Part shown: positions 1 through 5,085 of the stretch, piece by piece
Position numbering within the stretch: position 1 is the stretch's first letter
Layout: each line of letters starts with the position of its first letter
Source of the DNA: an uncultured Treponema sp.
GTDB lineage: Bacteria; Spirochaetota; Spirochaetia; Treponematales; Treponemataceae
NCBI GenBank assembly: GCA_905236315.1
Contig: CAJOPO010000181.1
Coordinates: forward strand, 1 to 5,085
Length of the DNA stretch: 5,085 nucleotides
Direction of reading: 5' to 3'
Notes under the pieces: generated by a model
What the model saw: only the letters and a program-made list of their open reading frames with translations
Told to the model about the DNA's origin: nothing
Databases searched by the model: none
Made by a program: the position numbers and the translations under genes

Positions 1-1
1 A

Positions 2-1600
2 GGAAAATATGAAGAAGCACAGGCAATCTTAAATCAGTTGGCAAAGGATAATCCAAATGACGCAAGCGTAAAGGACTTAGTAGCTCAAAATAATAAAGAG
101 AAAGAAGAAGTGGAAAAAGCTAAAAAGGCTGCTGAACTTGCACAATTAAAGCAAAACATTGATTCAGAAATTGCAAAAGGCGAAGCTGCTCTAAAATCTG
201 GTGATATAGCAAAAGCTATGGAACACTTTAATAAGGCAAAAAGTATGATGCCTACAGATGACCCCTCTTATTCTTCTGAAAAAATAGGGCAGATGGCAAA
301 AGCAATGTATGAAGCCGCTCAAGACCCAGCTAATGCAAGCAAAAAGAGTGAACTTTTAGCTTTAGCAGGTGAATACGCAAATAATGCTATAGCAGGCGAC
401 AACCAAAATGAAGCTTCTTTGTATGTTTTAGGTATGCAAGCTATGGATAATAGAAATTATGCCCAAGCAGAACAACAATTAAGACGTGCCATAAGCCAAA
501 ATCCTAACAATCCTGGTTATTATTATCAGTTAGGACGTGCACAAGCACAGCAAAGAAAGTATTCTGCAGCAGCAACTTCTTTCCAGGCTTCTATTAAGTT
601 AGACCCCAGTTATGCTCAAGCATATTACAATCTAGGATTTGTTTATGAACGCAGTGGAAATACAGACCAAGCACTTGCCTCTTATCGCAATGCTTATACA
701 GTAGACCCAAATTATGAGCGTGCATATATTGCAGCAGGACGTATCCAAAATACAAAAGGAGATTACGATGGCGCAATAGATTCATTCTCTAAAGCCTTAA
801 AAGTAAATCCAAAGAATGCGCAGACTTATGAAGAGCAAGGTTCTGTATATGCTAGCATATCTAATTACAGTGCTGCTGAAGATAGCTATAAAAAAGCTCT
901 TGCTTATAAAGATAGCAATGCAAAGAAAGACCCTACAACTTATTATAATATTTCTACAGTTTTGGAAGCTCAAAATAAAACTACAGAAAGCCTTAATTAT
1001 GCAAAGCAGGCTTATGAGTTAAAAGATATGGCTCAAAAGGTTGTAAAAGTAAATATTATTTATAATTATGGTCTTTTATGCCAAAGCACAGGGGATAGCA
1101 ATAAGGCCATCTCTCTTTATGAAGAAGCTTTAAACGAAGATGAAAAGCATATAAAATCTAAAATAAATCTTGGCGTATTATATATAGATAAAAAAGATAC
1201 AGACAAAGCTATATCTTATTTAAATAGTGCCTATGACCAAGATAAAAACAGTTTTGAAGTAAACAATAACTTAGGAAATGCTTATCTTGCTAAAAAAGAT
1301 TATGATAGTGCAATCTCTTATTATACAGCAGCACTAAAAGTGAATCCTTCTGATACAACTGTAAAAGAAAACTTAGCTCAAGCCTATGCTTCTTCTACAA
1401 AGTATGCAGAAGCACGTAAGATTTATGAAGAGCTTATAGAAGCAGATAATTCTAACTGGGAAGCACATCTTAGCCTTGCTAAAGTATGTACATCTTTAGG
1501 AGATACTGCTACAGCAAAAACTCATTTACAGTATTTACAAAAGAACAATGCAACATTCAAGAAAGAAGAAGTAAGTGCTTTGTTAAAGTCGCTTAACTAG
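2..1600 (+). CDS. TPR-repeat protein, 5'-truncated by the window edge
   Basis: This is the C-terminal 532 residues of a tetratricopeptide-repeat protein. The frame is open from base 2 with no stop upstream. The first residues (GKYEEAQAILNQL, then AKDNPND) already form the second half of a TPR unit, so the TTG at 38 encodes an internal Leu and is not the start. Numbering from base 2: a TPR half-unit (1-20), a charged Lys/Glu/Ala-rich helix with coiled-coil character (about 23-64), one degenerate repeat (about 55-85), then 11 repeats up to about 525. The conserved small residue at position 8 recurs at 144, 178, 212, 246 and 280, then at 318, then at 357, 391, 425, 459 and 493. This gives two blocks in exact 34-residue register joined by 38-39-residue units. 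TPR arrays are protein-binding scaffolds; the partner is unknown. Localisation cannot be judged because the N-terminus, and any signal peptide, is missing. The gene ends in TAG and overlaps convergent mutL by 18 bases. The TPR call is very sure; the specific function is unknown. Confidence 0.93.
   Translation, partial: GKYEEAQAILNQLAKDNPNDASVKDLVAQNNKEKEEVEKAKKAAELAQLKQNIDSEIAKGEAALKSGDIAKAMEHFNKAKSMMPTDDPSYSSEKIGQMAKAMYEAAQDPANASKKSELLALAGEYANNAIAGDNQNEASLYVLGMQAMDNRNYAQAEQQLRRAISQNPNNPGYYYQLGRAQAQQRKYSAAATSFQASIKLDPSYAQAYYNLGFVYERSGNTDQALASYRNAYTVDPNYERAYIAAGRIQNTKGDYDGAIDSFSKALKVNPKNAQTYEEQGSVYASISNYSAAEDSYKKALAYKDSNAKKDPTTYYNISTVLEAQNKTTESLNYAKQAYELKDMAQKVVKVNIIYNYGLLCQSTGDSNKAISLYEEALNEDEKHIKSKINLGVLYIDKKDTDKAISYLNSAYDQDKNSFEVNNNLGNAYLAKKDYDSAISYYTAALKVNPSDTTVKENLAQAYASSTKYAEARKIYEELIEADNSNWEAHLSLAKVCTSLGDTATAKTHLQYLQKNNATFKKEEVSALLKSLN
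1583..1600. other. Tail-to-tail overlap of the TPR gene and mutL
   Basis: The last six codons of the TPR gene (including its TAG at 1598-1600) are also the antisense of the last six codons of mutL (including its TAA at 1583-1585). Both ends look genuine: MutL finishes 17 residues after its conserved CPHGRP motif, as the family does, and the TPR protein finishes shortly after its last repeat. No GC-rich hairpin with a T-run lies on either strand near here, so the two transcripts probably extend into each other. Confidence 0.9.
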
Positions 1601-3424
1601 CATAAAAAGTTGCTTTCTAGTGATTGTTGTATAAACAGGACGGCCGTGCGGGCAGTGTGGGTCAGGCAATAAAAGAGCCTGCTCCGCTATCCAAGCGGCC
1701 GTTTCTTTATCTAGCACATCGCCATCCATTACCGCTGTTCTACAGGCAGCCGATGCAGCTACTGCATTTATCATATCTTTGGGATTTATTCTGCGGTCTA
1801 GTAAATCATTTTCTAAATCTTTTTCACTTCCTTTCCACTTTATAGGAACGGTATAGAACTCCCACTTTCCATCACCACAATTTTTACCTGTAAAGCCAGC
1901 TTCTTCTAATTTTTCCTTTAATTCTTGTAAATAATTATCATCTGCTTGAGATTGAGTTTGAATTGTATATGGAACTATTAAAGTTTGCTTTTGGCTTGCT
2001 TCAGCCATAATTTGATTATATAAGTACCTTTCGTGAGCTGCGTGTTGGTCAATTATATAAAGTATATCATTCTTTTCTGCAATTAAAAAATTACCTAGTG
2101 CACTACCAACAAAATGAAAATCAGAGTTATTCGTTTCATCTTTTAAATAATTAGGATGGGTAATCCTACCTGGTACAGAAGCAATTTGTGCAATGCGATT
2201 GGTATATTCTTCACTCGCCATATAGGCATTTTTACCTTTAAAACTAGAATATCTATCTGATGACGAATTAAAAGCTTGTCTTTTTACATTACTATAAGAT
2301 GTAATTTTGGGAATAGAACTTGTTTGATACGATGAAAAATTGTTATGGATAGTTTTATTATTCTTGTTATTAGATTCTTCTTGCTCATAAGAGTCAATAT
2401 TAAGTTGACTTTCGCTAACATAATCTTCCTTTAGAGAACTAATTGTATATTTTTTATAAAAATCTTTTACAGCAGAACTTATTCCATGATGTAGGGGAGC
2501 TATATCTTTAAACTTAGCTTCTTTTTTTGCAGGATGAATATTAAAATCTACTAAAGATGGGTCTACTTGCATAAAAAGACACGCTACAGGATGTGTTCCA
2601 TTAGGAAAATACCCCTGTGCGCCGTATTCAATAGCTTGTACAAAAGAATACTCTTGAATTCTTCTTCCGTTTACATAGATATAAATATTTTTTCTATTAC
2701 TTCGGCTTACTGCTGGTTCACCAATAACTAAAGAAAATGACCATGTGTTATCGCTAGATTTATTTTTTATTTCATAGAATAACTTTTCATCTTCAAATAT
2801 TTTTAAGGTCTGTAAAAATCTATCTTTTAATGATTGCTTAGAAGGAAGATTTATTTTCTCTTCGTTATCCATTATTAGTTTAAATGCAATATCAGGACGT
2901 GGAAGAACTTTTTCTTCAAAGGTTGCAAGACATAAAGAGCCTTCGCTTGAAGGGCGTTTTAAAAATCTTCTTCTTGCAGGAATATTTTCAAAAAGTGCAG
3001 AAGTTTGTACTATTGTTCCATTTGAACTAGCTGTGGGAGTGATAATGTGGTCTTCTAATAAAGAAGCGTTCATCTTCCAACCACCGCTCGTAATTTCTAA
3101 CCTAGAAACAGCAGCCATAGAAGACAGAGCTTCTCCTCTAAAGCCTAATGTAGAAAGTTTTAGTAAATCTTCTTCTGTAGTTATTTTACTTGTGGCATGT
3201 GGTCTAGCGCAGGCTTGTAAGTCTTCTTTAGTCATTCCAGAGCCATTATCTATAACTCGTATTTTTTCTATTCCACCACCTGTAATTTCTACTGTAATAA
3301 GATTAGCACCGCTATCTACAGCATTATCCATTAATTCCCTTACTATTGCAGCAGGGCGGTCTATAACTTCTCCTGCTGCAATTTTTCTCGCTACCTCTGT
3401 GTCTAGTTGCTTTACTTTAGGCAT
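1583..3424 (-). CDS. mutL: DNA mismatch repair protein MutL (endonuclease-type)
   Basis: MutL is a homodimeric GHKL ATPase that links mismatch recognition by MutS to strand incision and excision. The 613 residues match the usual family length. N-terminal ATPase domain: E30 and N34 in RELMDNAVDSGA, DNGSGM at 59-64, RPHATSKI at 74-81, GFRGEAL at 94-100, then the transducer region ending in DFNIHPAKKEAKF (293-305). A Ser/Asn-rich low-complexity linker covers about 330-430. The C-terminal dimerisation/endonuclease domain (about 437-613) has DQHAAHE (459-465), ACR (560-562) and CPHGRP (591-596), the metal-site motifs of nicking MutL proteins that E. coli MutL lacks. QTLIVP (480-485) matches the sliding-clamp-binding motif known from Bacillus subtilis MutL (QEMIVP). 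Oddity: the final Glu of DQHA(X)2E(X)4E is Asn470. The ATG overlaps the end of xseB by 8 bases and has no good Shine-Dalgarno, suggesting translational coupling. The start gives the expected short lead-in to the IAAGEV motif. The 3' 120 bases are unusually GC-rich. Identity is certain; nicking activity is inferred. Confidence 0.98.
   Translation of the reverse strand: MPKVKQLDTEVARKIAAGEVIDRPAAIVRELMDNAVDSGANLITVEITGGGIEKIRVIDNGSGMTKEDLQACARPHATSKITTEEDLLKLSTLGFRGEALSSMAAVSRLEITSGGWKMNASLLEDHIITPTASSNGTIVQTSALFENIPARRRFLKRPSSEGSLCLATFEEKVLPRPDIAFKLIMDNEEKINLPSKQSLKDRFLQTLKIFEDEKLFYEIKNKSSDNTWSFSLVIGEPAVSRSNRKNIYIYVNGRRIQEYSFVQAIEYGAQGYFPNGTHPVACLFMQVDPSLVDFNIHPAKKEAKFKDIAPLHHGISSAVKDFYKKYTISSLKEDYVSESQLNIDSYEQEESNNKNNKTIHNNFSSYQTSSIPKITSYSNVKRQAFNSSSDRYSSFKGKNAYMASEEYTNRIAQIASVPGRITHPNYLKDETNNSDFHFVGSALGNFLIAEKNDILYIIDQHAAHERYLYNQIMAEASQKQTLIVPYTIQTQSQADDNYLQELKEKLEEAGFTGKNCGDGKWEFYTVPIKWKGSEKDLENDLLDRRINPKDMINAVAASAACRTAVMDGDVLDKETAAWIAEQALLLPDPHCPHGRPVYTTITRKQLFMLVKRL
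3417..3424 (-). other. 8-base xseB stop / mutL start overlap
   Basis: The sequence ATGCCTAA carries the mutL start in one frame and the xseB TAA in another. Upstream of the mutL ATG there is only a weak purine stretch (ACAAGAA) abutting the start, not a spaced Shine-Dalgarno. This arrangement suggests that mutL translation depends on ribosomes finishing xseB. Confidence 0.8.
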
Positions 3425-3740
3425 TTCTTGTACCGTTTACTTCTGTAGAACCGTTAAAAAGGTCTAATATAGGTTCATTTTTTGCAGCTTTTTTAGCACT
3501 TGTCTTTTTTGCTGTAGTAGAACTCTTAGGACTATCTTCTGCTTCTTCGCTAGAAACCTCTGGCTCATTCATGAGAATTTGTATTTTGCTTTCTATATTA
3601 TCTAGTTCTTTTTCCATCCCATTTGCAAGTTTTATGCCTTCTTCAAAGGCTTTTAGGGCATCTTCTAAGGATATATCGCTTTGCTTTATTGTATCTGTTA
3701 ACTCTTCTAATCTATGCAATTTATCTTCAAAATTGTTCAT
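3417..3740 (-). CDS. xseB: Exodeoxyribonuclease VII small subunit XseB
   Basis: XseB is the small, non-catalytic helical subunit that assembles in several copies on XseA to form exonuclease VII, a cytoplasmic single-strand-specific DNA exonuclease. Residues 3-58 carry the full family signature: FEDKLHRLEELTDTI, then SLEDALKAFEEGIKLANGMEKEL, then IESKIQIL, predicted as two long helices. At 107 residues it is longer than the usual 75-85. The extra part (about 60-107) is an acidic patch (SSEEAED), a Ser/Thr/Lys/Ala-rich probably disordered stretch (71-87), and a small hydrophobic cluster, NEPILDLFNG (88-97). The ATG at 3738-3740 has a good Shine-Dalgarno and begins 10 bases after xseA stops. The 3' end overlaps mutL by 8 bases. 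Neighbouring xseA makes the identification secure; the role of the tail is unknown. Confidence 0.96.
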   Translation of the reverse strand: MNNFEDKLHRLEELTDTIKQSDISLEDALKAFEEGIKLANGMEKELDNIESKIQILMNEPEVSSEEAEDSPKSSTTAKKTSAKKAAKNEPILDLFNGSTEVNGTRNA

Positions 3741-3746
3741 CGTTTA

Positions 3747-3752
3747 CCCCTT
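3747..3752 (-). promoter_or_regulatory. Ribosome binding site of xseB, overlapping the xseA stop
   Basis: On the - strand the sequence reads AAGGGG, then TAAACG, then ATG: a Shine-Dalgarno with a 6-base spacer. Its two A bases are the last two bases of the xseA TAA (3751-3753). This supports the chosen xseB start and suggests that termination on xseA and initiation on xseB are coupled, which fits subunits made together. Confidence 0.75.
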
Positions 3753-4959
3753 ATTCAATATTATCCACAGTAGCCATAATTTTTCCATGTGCTGGCTGTA
3801 TACATATTTTACTACCTGGATTTATTTGTGATTCTGAACGAATAACTTTGCCTGTTTGTACATCTGTTACCATACTATAGCCCCTATTTAATATGGACTG
3901 AGGACTGCAGTTTTCTAAAGTATGCTGGCACTGCTGTATAATTTCTCGTTTAGATTTTACTATTTGATTTATAGAATCATATAAATCTTGCCTTGCACTG
4001 TCAAAGCGTAACATTACAGGTTGCTGTATACGCCTAAATTGCAATTCCATATTTTCTTTTGTAAAAGTTTTTAATAATAGCCTACAGTGATTTGTGTGAT
4101 TTTGCATTGAAGTTATTAAATCTGCCTTAGAACCTTCTAATTCTGCAAGAATCTCTGAAAACTGTGGAACTGCTAATTCTGCAGCAGCAGAAGGAGTTGG
4201 TGCTCTTACATCGGCAGCATAATCACTTAATGCCCAGTCAATCTCATGCCCCACGGCACTTACAATGGGAATCTCTGAAGCAGCAATGGCTCTTACAACG
4301 CCTTCATCGCTAAAAGGCAGTAAATCCTCTAATGAACCTCCACCACGCCCCACAATAAGAACATCGCATAGCTTCCATAGATTTGCAGCTTGAATCATTT
4401 TTATAATGCTTTCTGCCGCCCCATCTCCTTGCACCAGGGAAGGCAATATAACGACACTTTGCTTTGGGTTCCTACGCTTTGTTATTTGAAGAATATCGCG
4501 TAAAGCAGCACCTGTAGGACTAGTTATTATACCTATTGTTTTAGGTAAAAAGGGTAGTTCTTTTTTTCTATCCCCATTAAAAAGCCCTTCTGCAGCGAGG
4601 CGGCGTTTACGTTCTTCTATCATTTCCATAATATCGCCTTCCCCAGCTTTGACCATAGAAGAAATGATAATTTGATAGTTACCGCGCGGACCATATACAG
4701 AAATGCTTCCTTCCGCTTGTACTAACATTCCATCTTTTGGTGTGAATGTAAGATTTGCAGCCCTGCCTCTAAACATAACAGCACTTATTTGGCTAGTGCT
4801 ATCTTTTAATGTAAAATATAAATGTCCGCTTGAATTTAGCTTAAAGTTAGAAATTTCACCACTAATAGCTACTAAAGGAAACGCTCCCTCTAGCATAGTC
4901 TTTATAAGATTTGTAAGTTGTGAAACGGTAAACACTTTGTCTTTGTTTTGGGAAAGCAT
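3751..4959 (-). CDS. xseA: Exodeoxyribonuclease VII large subunit XseA
   Basis: XseA is the catalytic subunit of exonuclease VII, which degrades single-stranded DNA from both ends to oligonucleotides in repair and mismatch-excision pathways. At 402 residues it is at the short end of the family (E. coli is about 456). The N-terminal OB-fold domain (about 9-105) includes FTVSQLTNLIK and GEISNFKLNSSGHLYFTLKD. The catalytic domain (about 135-262) includes the conserved IGIITSPTGAALRDI (142-156), GRGGGSLEDL (204-213), SAVGHEID (234-241) and RAPTPSAAAE (252-261). A long helical, XseB-binding arm follows (about 265-350), then the C-terminal LNRGYS segment (357-362) and a final beta-rich tail. The ATG at 4957-4959 is the only plausible start: an in-frame TAA lies at 4978-4980, and later Met codons would cut into the OB fold. 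There is no Shine-Dalgarno, because the promoter -10 box sits only 6 bases upstream. It is the first gene of the xseA-xseB-mutL operon. Confidence 0.98.
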   Translation of the reverse strand: MLSQNKDKVFTVSQLTNLIKTMLEGAFPLVAISGEISNFKLNSSGHLYFTLKDSTSQISAVMFRGRAANLTFTPKDGMLVQAEGSISVYGPRGNYQIIISSMVKAGEGDIMEMIEERKRRLAAEGLFNGDRKKELPFLPKTIGIITSPTGAALRDILQITKRRNPKQSVVILPSLVQGDGAAESIIKMIQAANLWKLCDVLIVGRGGGSLEDLLPFSDEGVVRAIAASEIPIVSAVGHEIDWALSDYAADVRAPTPSAAAELAVPQFSEILAELEGSKADLITSMQNHTNHCRLLLKTFTKENMELQFRRIQQPVMLRFDSARQDLYDSINQIVKSKREIIQQCQHTLENCSPQSILNRGYSMVTDVQTGKVIRSESQINPGSKICIQPAHGKIMATVDNIE

Positions 4960-4965
4960 AATATA

Positions 4966-4994
4966 ATTATAGTTTACTTATGTTTTATTGTCAA
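4966..4994 (-). promoter_or_regulatory. Perfect-consensus sigma-70 promoter of the xseA operon
   Basis: Read on the - strand, TTGACA (4994-4989) is followed by exactly 17 bases and then TATAAT (4971-4966). Both hexamers are 6/6 matches at the optimal spacing. Only six bases (TATATT) separate the -10 box from the xseA ATG, so a start 7 bases downstream of the -10 falls on base 4959, the A of ATG. The predicted mRNA is therefore leaderless or has a leader of only one or two bases. Position and strand match the operon, which makes coincidence unlikely. Confidence 0.85.
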
Positions 4995-5003
4995 AGATAG
5001 TAG

Positions 5004-5046
5004 GGAACCTCGAAAAACTCCCTTTCAGAAAGTTTTTCGAGGTTCC
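5004..5046. repeat. Perfect 16-bp inverted repeat (hairpin 1)
   Basis: The arm GGAACCTCGAAAAACT (5004-5019) is the exact reverse complement of 5031-5046, with an 11-base loop (5020-5030). A second, mutually exclusive palindrome, CTTTC-A-GAAAG (5022-5032), lies across the loop and the inner end of the right arm. No T-run follows the stem on either strand, so it is not a standard intrinsic terminator. It begins 9 bases upstream of the xseA -35 box, outside the predicted transcript. It may be a REP-like element, an operator, or part of a small mobile repeat. Confidence 0.85.
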
Positions 5047-5051
5047 TGCGA

Positions 5052-5084
5052 GTTGTAAGTCGCTATAATAGCGCGACTTACAAC
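5052..5084. repeat. Perfect 12-bp inverted repeat (hairpin 2)
   Basis: The arm GTTGTAAGTCGC (5052-5063) is the exact reverse complement of 5073-5084, with a 9-base loop. A competing inner palindrome, CGCTAT-A-ATAGCG (5061-5073), also exists, so the stem can extend through the loop with a small bulge. It lies only 5 bases (5047-5051) from hairpin 1, and together they look like one composite element. The element may continue beyond the right edge of the window. Confidence 0.85.
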
Positions 5085-5085
5085 A

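Larger units (their letters stand above)
4960..5085. other. Intergenic region upstream of xseA (runs to the window edge)
   Basis: This stretch contains no credible coding region. It contains the xseA promoter at its left end and two neighbouring inverted repeats on its right, which end one base before the window edge. Whatever gene lies beyond is not visible. Confidence 0.8.

Noticed and set aside
38..40. TTG as the start codon of the TPR gene
   Set aside because: The frame is open back to base 2 and the residues before it belong to a TPR helix, so the gene is truncated by the window edge; the TTG is an internal Leu codon.
1596..1621. Hairpin near the gene ends as a bidirectional terminator
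   Set aside because: It has only 5 + 4 base pairs interrupted by a 5-base bulge, is AT-rich, and has no T-run after it on the + strand; too weak to call.
1624..1845. 73-codon open frame on the + strand after the TPR gene
   Set aside because: It is antisense to the conserved MutL C-terminal motifs, is low-complexity in translation and has no clear ribosome binding site.
3033..3467. 144-codon open frame on the + strand
   Set aside because: It lies wholly antisense to the conserved MutL ATPase domain and the end of xseB, with no recognisable domain; a mirror of constrained coding sequence.
3571..3880. Two overlapping + strand open frames opposite xseB and the xseA end
   Set aside because: They overlap each other in different frames and are antisense to well-identified genes; translations look random and hydrophobic.
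4973..5001. Divergent + strand promoter (TTTACT, 17 bases, GATAGT)
   Set aside because: Both boxes match consensus at only 4 of 6 positions, and transcription would run into the inverted repeats with no visible gene.
5004..5046. Hairpin 1 as a Rho-independent terminator or a riboswitch
   Set aside because: No T-tract follows the stem on either strand, and it lies upstream of the xseA promoter, so it is not in that transcript.
5031..5084. A tRNA fragment, suggested by TTCGAGGTTCC resembling a T-arm
   Set aside because: No cloverleaf, anticodon arm or acceptor stem can be formed; the bases are fully explained by the two inverted repeats.

Overview
This is an AT-rich bacterial window (GC in the mid-to-upper 30s by eye). 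The protein style suggests a spirochaete, most likely Treponema-like: MutL carries a 'VIDRPAAIVRELMDNAVDSGA'-type ATPase motif, XseA is short, and a long TPR protein lies next to mutL. That assignment is inference from family impressions, not a search result. The window is compact and almost entirely coding. I see no phage, IS element, CRISPR array, rRNA or tRNA.

Layout: (1) bases 2-1600, + strand, are the 3' part of a large tetratricopeptide-repeat (TPR) gene. Its true start lies off the left edge. (2) Bases 1583-4959, - strand, hold a tight three-gene operon transcribed right to left: xseA (exonuclease VII large subunit), xseB (exonuclease VII small subunit) and mutL (mismatch repair). xseA and xseB are 10 bases apart, with the xseB Shine-Dalgarno built onto the xseA stop. 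xseB and mutL overlap by 8 bases. mutL and the TPR gene converge and overlap tail-to-tail by 18 bases, with no convincing terminator between them. (3) Bases 4960-5085 are intergenic. They hold a perfect-consensus sigma-70-type promoter for the operon and, just upstream of it, two adjacent perfect inverted repeats that run almost to the right edge.

Function: exonuclease VII degrades single-stranded DNA and is one of the exonucleases that can remove the error strand in mismatch repair. MutL recruits and, in most bacteria, nicks in that pathway. The operon is therefore a coherent DNA-repair unit. The TPR gene is unrelated by direction and probably by function.

The most noteworthy points are: the xseA promoter places the predicted transcription start on the A of the start codon, predicting a leaderless mRNA; a paired-hairpin, REP-like element sits upstream of that promoter; MutL has a full endonuclease-type C-terminal domain except that the last Glu of the DQHA(X)2E(X)4E motif is Asn; and the convergent gene ends overlap. 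I found no evidence of a wholly new multi-gene system.
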